A stretch of 64,000 nt of DNA, from positions 1,432,130 to 1,496,129 of the forward strand of contig NC_067124.1 in the NCBI RefSeq assembly GCF_021347895.1, read 5' to 3'. The notes below the pieces were generated by a model, which had not been told where the DNA came from, did no database searches, and saw only the letters and a list, made by a program, of their open reading frames with translations. How positions within the stretch are numbered: position 1 is the stretch's first letter; each line of letters begins with the position of its first letter. Of the stretch, positions 39,481-56,719 are shown piece by piece. Both the position numbers and the translations under genes were made by a program. The stretch is from Acanthochromis polyacanthus. Its lineage: Eukaryota > Chordata > Actinopteri > Pomacentridae.

Positions 39481-40361
39481 ATCATTCCTCCTCAGTTTTG
39501 GTACATTTACAGATGGGCAGAGAAGACTGATCTATGCTTGTATGGAAGTGGTCAAACAAAACAAAAAGGGGCAAAAATAACTAAATCTAGTCTTTTGTTG
39601 GGACATCATGAGGAGTTTCAGATGCTGTTCTGGTTTGTCTTTCTCTAGCATGTTACTTGGGATAAAACCTCCAGTGTCACGCATGATGCTCATCTTTGTT
39701 TCTGCCTCATACATGTAGCATGGCGATGGCATTTGCTTTCTGAAGAGGAGGGACTTGAGTCATTGGACTTAGAGGTGAGTCAGGCTTAAATCATGAATTG
39801 GTGACTTTACACCAAAGCAGTTGTAAGTGACGTGTAATTTAATGCCCCTGACAATAGCTGTTGACGTTTCATGGTTTGATTTCCTCCTCAAGCCCATAGA
39901 TGAAAAATGAAGTTATAAAAATTGTGGAGAAAACAGGTTGTTCATTTTCCTGGCTTTTGAAATCCGATCGAAGTTAATTGTGCTGCAGCAGTTTGGCAGT
40001 ACAGGCCAGCAGACAATTTATCACATTTGGATAAATTCAGGTAAGCAGGTTTCTCATTTTTAGCCAGTGTTGATCCGTTGCTTTACCAGTTTCAGTTGCA
40101 AATATCATGTTGCTGCTTGTGTTCTACATGCTGTCTGTAAGCTGATGTCTGGACTCTCCAAACATTATTTGTGAGGTACAAGATGCATTGTTCTGTAGCT
40201 GCTTCAGAACAAGTGTTTGGGTAGTTTGACAAAGACAAAGGAGTGACGCTTCCTCTCAGGTGAAACAATCTGTAGTAAGTCTGTCAGTTACAGCTGTCTG
40301 AACGCTCCAATTAAACTTTCATTCATACCATGACAGCAGATTAGTTTTGAATCAGGACTTT
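39481..40361 (-). other. Intron of convertase-like gene
   Basis: No supported feature apart from the left target-site duplication of the SINE at 40347-40361. Confidence 0.4.
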
Positions 40362-40521
40362 TTTTTTCAAAGTTTTTTTTTTTTTGCCTTTTTTCGACTT
40401 TTATTGAGATTTGCAGTGGAGACAGACAGGAATGGAGGGAGAAGAGTCGGGGGAAGACATGAAGCAAAGGGCTGTGAGCGGGAATCAAACCCACTTAACC
40501 CGTTGAGCTATACGGGCGCCC
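40362..40521 (-). mobile_element. tRNA-derived SINE with 15-bp target-site duplication
   Basis: Read on the minus strand, the element begins GGGCGCCCGTATAGCTCAAC with an A-box-like TAGCTCAACGGG, then a B-box-like GGTTTGATTCC. It ends with CAATAAAAGTCG and A-rich runs. It is flanked by TTGAATCAGGACTTT at 40347-40361 and 40522-40536, a perfect 15-bp target-site duplication, which indicates target-primed retrotransposition that is relatively recent. The tRNA head and internal promoter are well preserved. Confidence 0.92.
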
Positions 40522-40629
40522 TTGAATCAGGACTTTGAGTATTTGGATCAACCTACTCATGATTGAAACCAAAAATGTCAACTTAACTTTCCTGACTATG
40601 ATATTATGCCCCCCAAAAATATCATAATT

Positions 40630-41127
40630 CAGTGGTCCCTCGCTGTATGGTGGTTCACTTGTCGCGGTCTCATTGTATTTTTGGCTATATAGCGGGATTT
40701 TGTATATATGTATGTTTATATATTTATTGTTGTGGTGAGCTGTTTTAAAAAGGCTCTAGAAAGGATATCTGCCTTTTTTACACTCTGCTACCAGCAGATG
40801 CTTTTATTTTGACACACACAGAAGGTAGTACTTTAATGAATGAGGCAGGAAGTGATCAAACACTTCACATCACGGTCCTGACAGCATAACACTTAACCAA
40901 ACTAACTAGGCTGAATAAACCACAAAAACACAATAAAACACAAACACTAATACCACTGGAACACTAACATAAACCACAAAAAAGACATTTAAACCCCTAA
41001 CACCCCAAACTCCCATGGTGCATTGCAGCACAACAGTTCAGCCAAAGTGACCAGCTCTGTGATCGCTACATTAGTCGAATCATTTTTGCAGTAAAATAAG
41101 TATTTCTAGATTTAAAAAATCGAAAAA
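40630..41127 (+). mobile_element. DNA-transposon fragment with CAGTGGTCCCTCG end
   Basis: Begins TCAGTGGTCCCTCGCTGTAT with GTTCACTTGTCGCGGTCTC, a terminal sequence common in fish non-autonomous DNA transposons. The matching opposite end was not found. The hAT-like element beginning at 41128 may have inserted into it, since 42950-43030 looks like continuing foreign repeat sequence. Superfamily is uncertain. Confidence 0.5.
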
Positions 41128-41640
41128 CAGGGTTTATACACCAATCTTGAAGTTAAATTTACTACCATTTAATACCTTTTTTTACTACCTTCAGATTTTT
41201 TTTTACAACCATCAAGACACCGAGTTGCAAGTATTAATCAGAAACCTTTTTTGATATGCACGCAGATTTTGACATACAACACTTACATCATACTTACCAC
41301 TATCCAAGGAGACCTAGTTATTTAGCTACAGGGTATTAGTTACAGTAACTGGTGCAATGTCAGGTGGGGTGCCTTTAGACAAAATATTGCACATTTATTT
41401 CCTGTCCCCATGGAAGACTCCACTAGCCCATTAAGAACATGTTTAACAACCACACAAACCAGTAAAAACAAACTGAGACAAGGATTGAACAACCAACTAG
41501 GTTTAAATGACCAACAAATCTGCACGCAAATTTTCACAAAACACTTAATCAAAAGAGAGCAGGACGACAAAATAAAAAAAATCTTGTGCCAAGTGCCTTA
41601 ACCTTTTATAAAATAGAGAGAGAGGGACAAAATCAAAGTC

Positions 41641-41763
41641 TTACGGCAAGTGCGTCAGCTGCACAGCCTCGTCCTCGTTAGTTTTGTCCATTTGCACCAA
41701 TTCCTCCTTCTTCTCTTTGTATCTTCTCCTCAGAGAATTTGATTTTGTGATTAGTTCAGCCAT
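41641..41763 (-). other. Small open frame inside the hAT element (40 codons)
   Basis: The minus-strand ATG at 41763 opens MAELITKSNSLRRRYKEKKE, then ELVQMDKTNEDEAVQLTHLP, then TAA. The frame is Lys/Glu-rich and would form a helix. Its stop lies in CCGTAAGAC, which could instead be a splice donor, making this a first exon. It is preceded by GC-rich sequence with a CCAAT-type ATTGG. It may be a remnant of the element's own first coding exon. No family recognised. Confidence 0.25.
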
Positions 41764-42314
41764 TGCAATTTTGTCCAATCACCGCAACTTTCCCGCAACT
41801 TTGGCCCGCCTCCCGTGAGTTCCACCAATCATAGCAGCTCCCAGCGCAAACGTAATGCACGTATGTCACCGAATTCACTTCCTGTTTATGGTTTGAAGAT
41901 GCAGACATGTGCGATACTAATGTCTCTCATTTACCAATAAAAATTACTGCTGAAGACCGTGATAAACAATTAATTCACTGATGTTCTTCACCAAAGCGGA
42001 GCTAAACTGTTTTACAACTGTGCAATATTGTGGTGGAATACAAAAAAGAAGAAAAAATCATCGATTGATACACACTCACGAAACATATTAGAACGGCTGA
42101 AATGAGCGGACAACAGACCAGACAAATCACCATGATGGAAACTGTTGCATCCAGATCCATTAGAGCACTGAAAGAATGAAGGTAAATTAGATGAATTATT
42201 CCACCAAAGAGTGGAGAGAAATGTCCATGTCGACCACCGCCTGAGCGGGACGCTACCACAGGCAACGCGCTCCGTGGTCGGACAACTGGGGCAGACGGGG
42301 CGTCTCGGTCTCGC

Positions 42315-42492
42315 CGCTGAGAGCCACGGCGGAGTTATGTGACGATCAGCGTGTGTGAATCATTTCCTTGTTACTCACATCATTCAAAACAGACTCGGGG
42401 ATTTAAATGAAGTTTTCAGGGTCGGTCAGAAATGACACAAGGACCAAATGATTAGACTTCAGCAGTGATACGGCTTAAAGTTTGGATCCACG
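42315..42492 (-). repeat. Non-LTR retroelement 3' fragment (minus copy)
   Basis: On the minus strand this reads GTGGATCCAAACTTTAAGCC, TGGTCCTTGTGTCATTTCTGACC and CACATAACTCCGCCGTGG. The same words occur in the same order in the plus copy at 52440-52885. Fish repeats with this 3' end are usually assigned to RTE-like elements; that assignment is from memory. Confidence 0.6.
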
Positions 42493-42930
42493 TATAGGTT
42501 GTGGGAGAGCAATCTGCGGACAGATGAGCGCTAATCCGCGATCCCGCGGGCCGCGGTCGCTCTCGGAAGTCGAAGTGGCATCATCCAGGGAGATGTCAAG
42601 TTAGCATTGCAGCAGCTAAGTCAGCTATGTATTCAGTGCGCATGCGGAGGATTTCAGCTCTCTAACGACCAATGAATGCATTGCTATGACGTCGACGTGA
42701 GCGACTGACGAACGTTCCGGTATAAAATTTTGCAAGCAAGATATGTTTTATTTTATTTATGTTTATTTTTTGATCAAAATGAAACAGCTCATTGTCTAAA
42801 AGAAAAAAATAATACCTCGTTTTTAAAAAATAATACCGTTTGCCCAAATTTAAAACCTTTTAAGGCCATTAAATTTTGCGTTTTTGATTTATCACTTTTT
42901 AATACTTTTTAAAACCCCGCGGAAACCCTG

Positions 42931-48136
<5,206 letters not shown>

Positions 48137-48169
<33 letters not shown>

Positions 48170-48322
48170 ACAGCGCTGCAGGCTAAATAGTGCCATTATT
48201 TTCCTACAGCAGCACTAGTCACAGTCAGCTTGAGTCTCAAAGTCCTCTGGGAATCAGAGATGTCTCTGCTCAAAGACTGCTGCCACCCTGCGACACACAC
48301 ACAGACACACACGCACACACTT

Positions 48323-48360
<38 letters not shown>
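48137..48360. repeat. (GT)n and (CA)n pair
   Basis: GT tract at 48137-48167 and CA-rich tract at 48293-48360, in opposite orientation about 125 bp apart, able to pair as a hairpin. Confidence 0.9.
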
Positions 48361-51300
48361 CCACGCACAGACACTGTGGGCATGATGGCAGCATGAGGCC
48401 AGGTGGGGTGGATGGGAGAGCGGTGTGTTTATATTTCTGGTGTGTTTTTCTGTGTTTGCGTATATAGGACACAGTTTCAGTGAAAGCAGAGCACAGTAAT
48501 GACACCCTTCCATCTTATTCTTTGAAAAGCTATTGTGCTATGCAGCAGAAGGAAAGAAAAATGCTGCCAGTCATAGTTACCAATTAGAAGAGTCGTTACT
48601 GCACTGCACATGCACAAGCTAAAAGGGCTGGTTCACCGAAATTACAGAGACGTGTTTTTCTCTGAGCTTCGGTTAGTTTTTGTTATACTGGACGAGGTTT
48701 TAAGACATCCATTACTCTGGTTCCTGCCTCCACCTCAGGCTGGGAATATGAATAATAAAAATACTGATCACGACAGCAAATTTTATTTAGAAACATACTA
48801 CAGATAAGTTATATTGCTCATGAATTAAAACACTATAACGACGCTATCTAATACAAAAGAAATGTTTGAGTGTAATGTTTTGATATAATATTTTGCTTGT
48901 TTTTTTTTCATCTAAATGGACATCTCCTAAAATAGGAACAGTTAGTTCAGTTATCTAAAACCACACTGCATCACAGCTTGGATGGAAAAATGCAAGAGAT
49001 CTGACCTCTGTAAAAACCTTTCTGTGTCAACACCCTCGCAATAAACCATAACTCTACTATCCTTCCCCCTTCCCCTATTAATAGACACATCATGCATACT
49101 GTTGCATTTTTACTGGCAAAAAACATCCGACTGATATATCCTGAATCTGACTTATCCAGGATAGGTGCTCCCTGGTTGAAGATATTTGGATTTAAAGGAT
49201 TTAAACTAAGAAAAGTAAGGACATTTGTATGTTTTGCATAATTTCTCACATCATAATTGCCAGTGAATTTAAAGTTTGAAGGAATCTGTAAGTTCAACAA
49301 AAGCAGTCACTAAATTAAAGTCATCACATATGCTGAACGGTAAGCGTCGATTTAGAGTGATAGATAATGAAAGAAAATGACTGTGACAGGCTCTACAAGC
49401 TACGCCAAGTGTCCCCTTGATTCTAGATAATTCACAGATCACACTGACATCAGTAGAAAGCTGTCAGGTCTGCTGATTGTCCAGCAAAGAGGGGACACTG
49501 ATTATGGGGTGGACTGAGGTGGGAATCACGGCAGAAGCTTAAAACCAGAGTGAATAAAACCACAACTATTAGCATGGATGGCTATTGCTGGAGGTAGGTG
49601 GAAAAAATGTCTATTTTTCTACTTTGAGTGAACCAAACCCTTAAAATGACATGAATATGAAAGCTAATGGCTTGTTAGGATGATATTTTACCATTTCCTA
49701 TAGAATGGTACCTCTGCATGATGACAGGATTGCTTAAAAGAGAAGGGATGAAAGAAAACAGAGAAACAGGATGTGGATGTGAGAGGGGAGGTAAGACAAA
49801 TGAAAGACAACGGGAGCTAGTTACAGAGTCGGAGACAGAGAGACACAGGGAGGATAAAACTGAACCTGATATACTTTGATCTGCTTATGGACTCTCCCTA
49901 ATTGTTATCATAGATATTGATGATCAGATATTATTGTTTCCAAATCATATAGTTAATCGTGCACCGCCTGGTTTACTGTACACTGCCTGTGTTTTTAGTC
50001 TCTATACTGTGCAATACTAGCTTCAGTGCAGTCTCTGATCAACAGTAAAGTCTCTGAGCTGAGCTGAGGCACCACAGATGGCGGTAGAGCGAGCACAGGG
50101 GAGAGCCGGTATGAGAAGAGAGAGAGATTTCCAGCCCTGCGGTCCCGTCTCCTTCACAGCGCTGGAAGGTCAGCTGAGCCTCGAGCCATAACACTCGCTC
50201 CCTTTTCACTTCAGTCCCGCTTTTATTCCAGCAGAACCACAGCGCTCTTTGACAATTGTCATCATGACGAATCAATATAGACTCTCCACAGACTCCCCTC
50301 CAACACCTCATCCACCCCCATCCTCTGCTGCCCTTGAGTTTTTAAACACTGATCCAGCAGATAGTCCAGTTAAAGTCTCTTCCCAGGGCCTCCATTTTGT
50401 AGTTTACCCTTCACTCTCTGTGGTCTCTCTTTTCTATTAGTCCTGTATGTCCTCCGTTTCTCTCTATGGATCACGGTGAGATGTAATTGGCATGGCTGCT
50501 TGACAGAGGCATTTTTTTTGTAGTAGCATGGAAAATGTTAAAAAAAAAAACCTTTGAATAACAACACAGAATGAGGAAATGAAACTTTAATATCTGGTAA
50601 TGTCTATGGTTCCAAAGCCACTTAATGCAGAATAAATATTGTGGTAAGTTCATTTTCAGGTCCTGTCCTTCCTCTTTGTGTTAACTTCAACAGCGGCAGC
50701 ACTCCGTCTTATTTTCAGCGCCCTGTGTTTGGGATTGTGTGTGTACATGTTGCTCTCTGATCTACAGCAGAGCTGACAACAAGCGTAAAACCAATGAGTG
50801 TGTGGGTGTGTGTGCTGATTAGCGGTGTGCTAAGGCATGCGGCACGTCAGATGCGTGCGTTAATTCGTGTTGCGAGCATCGTGGTGACTCGTCTCGGCCC
50901 TCCAGTAATGAGCAGCGGCGCCGTTGTGCGGCTCGGCTTCACGGTGCTTCTCCCCATCTCTGCGACACACTGGGCCCTGGTAATTGGTCACAGAGGGGAC
51001 AGTAAATCTGCACGAGGACGTGGGAGACACACCGAGACAGAGAGGTAGAGATAGAGAGAAACAGTGTATGTGTTTGTGTGTGTGTGTGTGAGTGAGTTTG
51101 CAGGAAGAGGCAGGTGACTGAGGACAGGGGGTGGGTGTCTTTCATCTTCACAGCTTTTTCTCTAGAAACCTCCAACTGTTTACAAGGACTGATGCCTATT
51201 TGCACACACACAGACACACATACCTACACAGTGCAGTGAGCCCCCCCAACCTCTGCTGCTACCACCCACACGTATATACAGTAAATGACCTCAGCGCGCT

Positions 51301-51969
51301 ACTGTCTGTGGGTATGGATTCTAATCAGACGTCGGCAGTATTGTGTCTGTCAAACCCGGCCAAGGTTACTTAACCTTCCAGTCTTAATTTCCCTTCCATT
51401 TTAGCTCCTTCCTCCATATCAAACATCAGCACATCTATGAGAGAAGAAAAAAAAAGGAAAAGAAGAGTGCGGGGAGGAAAATGAAGATTGCCATGCTTGG
51501 CTGAAGCTCGGAGATGAAAGTAGAGGATGATTCACATTGCTATTGCAAAATGAACTGAACCAAGCTGAGCTGAGCTGTGCGGGGCTGGGCTATTTTTAAA
51601 CTTCTATACACTGCAGCTACTGGAAGAGGACAATGTGAAGCGGAGCAAATCATTTCTATATCATGAAGGGAAGCTATGTGAAATATGGTATCCAGGAGAG
51701 CATCTGAAAATTAGTATATAAGCTATGCCAAGAAGATATTTTTTTGCTACATTGTGTTATCTTTGTTAGCTCCCACTTGACAGATACAGAAGACTTGACA
51801 GAATTTAAAGTCACATGAAAAGCATTGGTGTTTAGGCAAAACAGCAAAGCAGACGTAGACTTAATAAAATTTCTACTTTTAGAAGTTTAAAGTAACCAGG
51901 AGTACTGTATAAAAGACTGGATAACTTCTGTGAGGCAGAACTAAAATACGCTAACATCAACATGCAAAC
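48361..51969 (-). other. Intron of convertase-like gene
   Basis: Segment 48620-48810 begins AGGGCTGGTTCACCGAAATTAC, a start that I associate with a fish MITE. It is too decayed to delimit. The rest has no supported feature; a GAGCTG-type short repeat lies near 51565-51590. Confidence 0.35.
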
Positions 51970-52104
51970 ATGCTCACAGTTTTTTTTTTTTTTTTTTTTT
52001 TAAAGCTTTATTGAACTTACAAAATCCAAGATCTAAAAGTACATTTCACATTGCCATCATTTTTGTACAAATTTTCTAAGTTCGACATTTACAATGCTCA
52101 CAGT
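51970..52104 (-). mobile_element. 5'-truncated polyadenylated retro-insertion with 11-bp target-site duplication
   Basis: ATGCTCACAGT occurs at 51970-51980 and again at 52094-52104. Between them, the minus strand reads about 90 bp of unique sequence ending CAATAAAGCTTT followed by a ~22-base A tail. That is a poly(A) signal, a short spacer and a poly(A) tail, with a target-site duplication. These are the marks of an mRNA 3' end or a retroelement 3' end copied into the genome by LINE machinery. The source transcript is not identified. Confidence 0.85.
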
Positions 52105-52439
52105 TACAATACAAATATTGTGATGTTTGCAAAGTATAATGTGGATGTTCACCATCTTAGATTAGCATGCTAACATTTGCTAATTAGAAAAACACTCAGA
52201 GAGCGGAGTACTCTGCTAAGGTTGTTCATTTCCCCATATCAGAAATGCTACATTTTATTGTTTTTTTTTTTTTTAAAGAAATGCAGCATGTTTATTTATT
52301 GGTTATTGAAGATCAGAAATCATGGCAACATAGAATGTGACCATTTATTTAGATGCACCCACAAACAAAATGACTTTGAGCTGAGCACAGATGTGTGTTG
52401 TACATGTGTACGTTATGTACGGATACTGAATCGCTTGAT
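52105..52439 (-). other. Intron of convertase-like gene
   Basis: A T run at 52259-52274; nothing else supported. Confidence 0.35.
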
Positions 52440-52885
52440 GTAAATATGTAGCGGTCGGCGGGAACTGATAGGACTCAGAAACACCCCTACAATTTAATTA
52501 ATTGTTCCTTGTGTCATTTCCGACAGGTAAGTCCTGATAAGTCCTCAGCGGTGGATTTGTAGTAGGATCACAATCATGTGATCATCAGCAGGCGACTGAC
52601 GTAGTGTTCACTTGTTGTCATGGTTACAGTGACGCTGTAACCATGTGTCATCTGGCAATGACACATAAATCTTTAACTAATCTGTGGATCCGGACCGTAA
52701 GCCGCATCACTGCCAAAATCTGATCACTTGGTCCTTGTGTCATTTCTGACCTTCACTGAAAATTTCATCCAAAATTTTAGAGTAATGTTACTAATAGACA
52801 GACAGGTAGGCAGGCAGGCAGACAGACAGACAGACAGATGTACGTTGATCATCACATAACTCCGCCGCGTACCTTGGTGGAGTAA
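52440..52885 (+). repeat. Non-LTR retroelement 3' region (RTE-like)
   Basis: Contains TTGTTCCTTGTGTCATTTCC and, further on, TTGGTCCTTGTGTCATTTCT-GACC, CTGAAAATTTCATCCAAA, a (CAGA/CAGG)n tract (52798-52840) and CATAACTCCGCCGCGTACCT-TGGTGGAGTAA at the end. This is a widespread fish 3'-end sequence. Two partial copies appear to be joined. It stops about 60 bp before an exon of the convertase gene. Confidence 0.6.
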
Positions 52886-52947
52886 AAAGATACTTTGGCC
52901 TAAAGTGAGTAGCTGCACAGCGGTTGGCAGCAGCTTTTTTCTCTTAC

Positions 52948-53133
52948 CTGGAGGGTCCAGATTCCTTGCGGCTGCTCCCCCCAGCAGTGCACCGTCATCA
53001 GGGTCCAGTTCTTCAGGCCAGTGGTGGAGGCGTCATTGGGGCGTGTATCCAACAGCAGTGACACGGTGCCACCTGGAGACTTCAGGCTTATGGAGAGGTC
53101 ACCACGACACACAGCACTGATACCCACCCTCAC
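52948..53133 (-). CDS. Proprotein convertase-like gene, central P-domain exon
   Basis: A 62-codon exon, phase 0 at both ends, between TGTCTGTCCCCAG and GTAAGAG. It encodes VRVGISAVCRGDLSISLKSP, then GGTVSLLLDTRPNDASTTGL and KNWTLMTVHCWGEQPQGIWT-LQ. RGDL-I-L-SP-GT, LL--RP-D, NW-LMTVHCWGE and G-WTL are the hallmark of the P (homoB) domain of subtilisin/kexin-type proprotein convertases, which stabilises the catalytic domain in the secretory pathway. MTVHCWGE is close to PCSK5/PCSK6, but the remainder is divergent. The first Arg of the usual RRGDL is Cys here. This is the strongest family evidence in the gene. Confidence 0.93.
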
Positions 53134-53544
53134 CTGGGGACAGACAGGTGGCAGGAAATTAAAATGAGGGGAGTTGCAAACAAAGACGTTGCTGGTGGGG
53201 TAGATAGAGAGGGCAAAAAGAAAGGAGGAGGTGGGTGGACAGACACAGATCTACATAGAAATACATTATATTGCACTTTTAGAGCAACCTCCTCTCCACT
53301 AAAGCACCTTTCAGCTATTTATCAATGCCTGTATTGCACAAGTACAACAAAACTGAATGGCTGTCCTTTAACAATGCAATGACCCAACAGTATATAAAAT
53401 AATAAAATATTAGGTTTAATAGTTACCTAAAAAAGAACAAGTTTTTCTGACTACTCTTTAGTTTCACAGATTGCTTACTTTGTTTTTATCTTGACACAGC
53501 TGTTAAAATTTTTTGGAAAGCAACTTAGATGAGAAAAATAATAC
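53134..53544 (-). other. Intron of convertase-like gene
   Basis: No supported feature. Confidence 0.35.
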
Positions 53545-53810
53545 CATGTATGCAAAATAAGCTAATGACAACGCCCAGGTAGCTTGAGTTAGCTTAAAGC
53601 CTGGAAACAAGTGGGAAAAGCTAGCCTGGCTCTGCTAATTAGCCTTACTAATTAATATGTTATATCCTACATTTAACTTTTAAATACTGGTTTGTGTTTA
53701 CTCTGTATAAAACATGTTAAAGAATGAATTTTAAATTAGACTAATTTTTTGCTAGTTGCTTGACAGCCTTATGGTGACAAAAAGAAGCCACTGTGCCCAG
53801 GTAAGACCTA
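53545..53810 (+). repeat. Dispersed fish repeat (AGCTAGCCTGGCTCTG type)
   Basis: Contains GAGTTAGCTTAAAGCCTGGAAACA and AAAAGCTAGCCTGGCTCTG, then TAATTAATATGTTATATCC. This is the middle of a repeat family whose start is seen at 55.2 kb. Confidence 0.6.
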
Positions 53811-55204
53811 TGTAGCTACTATTTACAGACACCCTTTGAGTGCAAATTGTTGCTTTTATACTTTAACTTTCGCTTGTGTAAATAAACAGGAGATAATATG
53901 CTAATTAGTGAGCTTTAAAAGTGGTGGTGAGCAGATTCCGCTACCCTGGGAAGAAGCTAGCTTGACTATTGCCTGAATTTTAAGTCATGCTTTGCTAACC
54001 ATGTCCTCACCATAGCATCATATTAAAAAGACAAAAACATAGTAGCAGTAACCTTTTCATCTCATTCTTAGCAGGAAAAAAAACATGCATACTTCTTTGA
54101 ACGTTTAAATTTTGAACAAATCACTTATAAGGAAAAAAAAGAAAAAGAAAAAAGAGCTTTTTCATATCAGTTTTCTGGTATCATCATATATATTTTAGAT
54201 AATACAAGTGACAGATGGATGAACAACTGGGGTTATTCTGGAAACCCAGCAAGGCAATGCTAACATGGATGGTGCATGGAGTTTAAAACTTACTCCAGTC
54301 AGTATTGTTTGAGATACTGTATGAGCCACACAGACGGACAAGCCAAAGATCTGTCCATACTCACTCAAATATAAAGACAAAGAAAAACAGGTAGAGAAAG
54401 TGGAAGAAAAACAATACACTGACAAAAATGGCTGAGGGGAATATTAGCTAAATGATTTAAATAAGCTCATACCCCCCACACCCCACCAGCTCCCAGTAAA
54501 CACCCTCCCTGTCCCTGTTCATCACAAGCAGCACATCTGGTGTGACAATGGCACATCGCAGAGAGAGCCGCCAAGCTGCAAAAAGACTGACAGCCCGCTC
54601 CTGTTTACTGCGTGTTACCACGGCAACACGTCCATCAATCACACCTCGCAGCGATGGCCTGACCCACGCTTTCTGCCAGGGAGCAGAGCCGCAAAGATGA
54701 AGCCTTTTCAATTTACATGCTGACACACTCTCGCTCTCTCCCTCTTTCTCTCTCTTCACTCTTTCGCAAGTACACACTCATAAACATAGATAACTCGCAC
54801 AAACTTAAATGTGCACAGAGAGACACATACAGTATGTATGCCTGCTGACACAATAACACATAAACACATTTGCATGTATGTGCCTGTACTTAAGAAAACA
54901 CAGTTTTGCCATTTTCTGCAAACGACACAGCTGACACATTACACATCACAGTATGATCCTTTTTATCTCTTCTATTCTCAGATAAAGTACATGACACAGA
55001 AACCTGAAATCAATTTGTATGACATCTTCAAGCTTCCCCGGTTGTTGGCAGAACTTAAGTTCTGAATGCACTTTATTTGATTTGTATCTTGTCAAGGGCA
55101 ATGGCGAATGCTGAAGGGCTGTTAATTTACAGCAGAACAAAAATACAGGTCAATAAGAAACAATTTGTCTGTACTAAAAAAGACTTTGTTACCTTTTATG
55201 TAGT
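53811..55204 (-). other. Intron of convertase-like gene
   Basis: No supported feature. An A-rich tract lies near 54130-54155. Confidence 0.35.
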
Positions 55205-55400
55205 TGTCTGTGTTCTAAAGGGGTAGTTCAACATTTTGGGAAACAACCATTGTCACTTTAAAGCTGTAAGTTAGATGAGAGGACTGATGCCCGTCATTTC
55301 AAACCAACTCAGTGTAAAGCTGGAGCATTAGCCAGTTAACGCCATCAAGCAAAAAAGGCTGGAAGGTGGCAGAAACAGGTAGCCTGCCTCCATGCAAAAG
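55205..55400 (+). repeat. Dispersed fish repeat, 5' part
   Basis: Begins AAAGGGGTAGTTCAACATTTTGGGAAAC, then GTAAGTTAGATGAGAGGACTGATGCC and AAAGCTGGAGCATTAGCCAG-TTA. It is the start of the same family as 53545-53810, and that family's reverse copy is at 6765-6910. Confidence 0.65.
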
Positions 55401-56625
55401 CAACAAAATGCATCTGCTCGTCCCTTTCAAGTTCATTTATTGACTTGTGACATCAATTTTGTTAATTACAAGCAGTAACAGCTACAGCTTGAAAATGAAC
55501 CGTGTGGAAGCAATACCACTGATGACCACTAGGTGCTAGCTTGAAAAAAATCTCTGACTCCTATGCAAGAAGCGAAATGCCATGCAATACAAATATTTCA
55601 ACAAGTCATTATGATTTCAGAAGCTCAATTCACTTCTTCTGATCATTGGTGGTCATTCTGAAAATGAATCAATAATTACGTAGATATTAGAGAATGAAAT
55701 TAGACAGATATGGTTGGAGGCATGACTGACTTGGTTGCCAGAAGGGTTGTTTGCTGGTGAACTCAAGACTCAAGACAAGCTTCTCAGAAAAGCTTCTTCC
55801 AGTTCTGCTTCACCAAACACCTGGCTGCAGGTGAGCTCCTCATTGTTTTTGGTTCAATTGTGATATAATGACCGTTAATTTGTTGTCATTTTACAGTGGA
55901 GAATTTAATAAATGCTCCACATCGAGCTTTTTTATTCTTTAGTTTGGTTCAACGACAGTTATCATTTGTTCTTCAGTTAATTGTACAGATGCTCAAAGGA
56001 TTCTAACATCCAGTTATTTGGTATGTAAATGCACTTTACATTTTAAATGCCTTTACTTGCAGGTTTAATGTTAAGAAGAATGTGTATCATGCACCTCTCC
56101 TGGTCGCTAACATACTGATGATGCTGTTTTTGCTCCAATCAGGTTTCAGGTGACCCTCACCTGCTTCCCATATTTGGATCCCAACCAGAAAAGATGGTGT
56201 TAATATAAATATTCTCCTGGCTTTGAATTGGTTCCAGTGCAAACCAAAGGGTGCTTCCTGTGCTCATTTGTTTGTTTATTTATATCTCTGTATATGTCTG
56301 GATAACTTGGAATTAAAAAACTAAAGTAACTTAAGTCTTTCATGGCTACCAGTAAAGCCAGGAAAGCTGTTTTCCAGGCCTTTAATGCTAAGCCAAGCTG
56401 TTTATGACTGTGGACTGGATACAATATTTAGTGATATAGTAAAAAATATATGTATAGTAAAAAAAATCCATTTACCAGAATCTCCTATATGGCACCTAAC
56501 TAGAATGAATACTGAAAAAATGTTGTCCCATATTTTGTAATCACAATAGTCTTAGAACAGGTAGATTTTTAAAACAATGCTGTACATTCATGCTTTTAAA
56601 TTTGGTTTAAAACCTGCCAGCTAAC
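55401..56625 (-). other. Intron of convertase-like gene
   Basis: No supported feature. Confidence 0.35.
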
Positions 56626-56719
56626 CTGGACGTGCTCCAGAGTGTTGATCTCGTTAGCCTTCCCATGGCAGGCCTCTGATTGGATGTTCACGCTGACTCC
56701 GGCTCCTGGAGAAATGATT
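56626..56719 (-). CDS. Proprotein convertase-like gene, start of P domain
   Basis: The acceptor is TTTTCATTGGTTAG, the donor GTTAGC. One base completes an Arg codon from the upstream exon; then 31 codons, IISPGAGVSVNIQSEACHGK and ANEINTLEHVQ, end in phase 0. The AC-----N--LEHVQ pattern is the usual opening of convertase P domains (furin and PC4 have AC-G--N-I-LEH-Q). A nearer AG (CTCCAG) was rejected because it would shift the frame into a stop. Confidence 0.85.

Larger units (their letters stand above)
41128..42930. mobile_element. hAT-type DNA transposon, ~1.8 kb, non-autonomous
   Basis: The two ends are inverted. The left starts CAGGGTTTATACACC at 41128. The right, read on the minus strand, starts CAGGGTTTCCGCGGGGTTTT at 42930. 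The second form is a terminal sequence I know from fish hAT elements, with runs like TTAAAAAGTATTAAAAAG behind it. Flanking AAAAA on both sides is compatible with a decayed 8-bp duplication. The interior holds GC-rich, CpG-containing promoter-like DNA and a fragment of another repeat (42315-42492), but no transposase frame. Confidence 0.7.
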
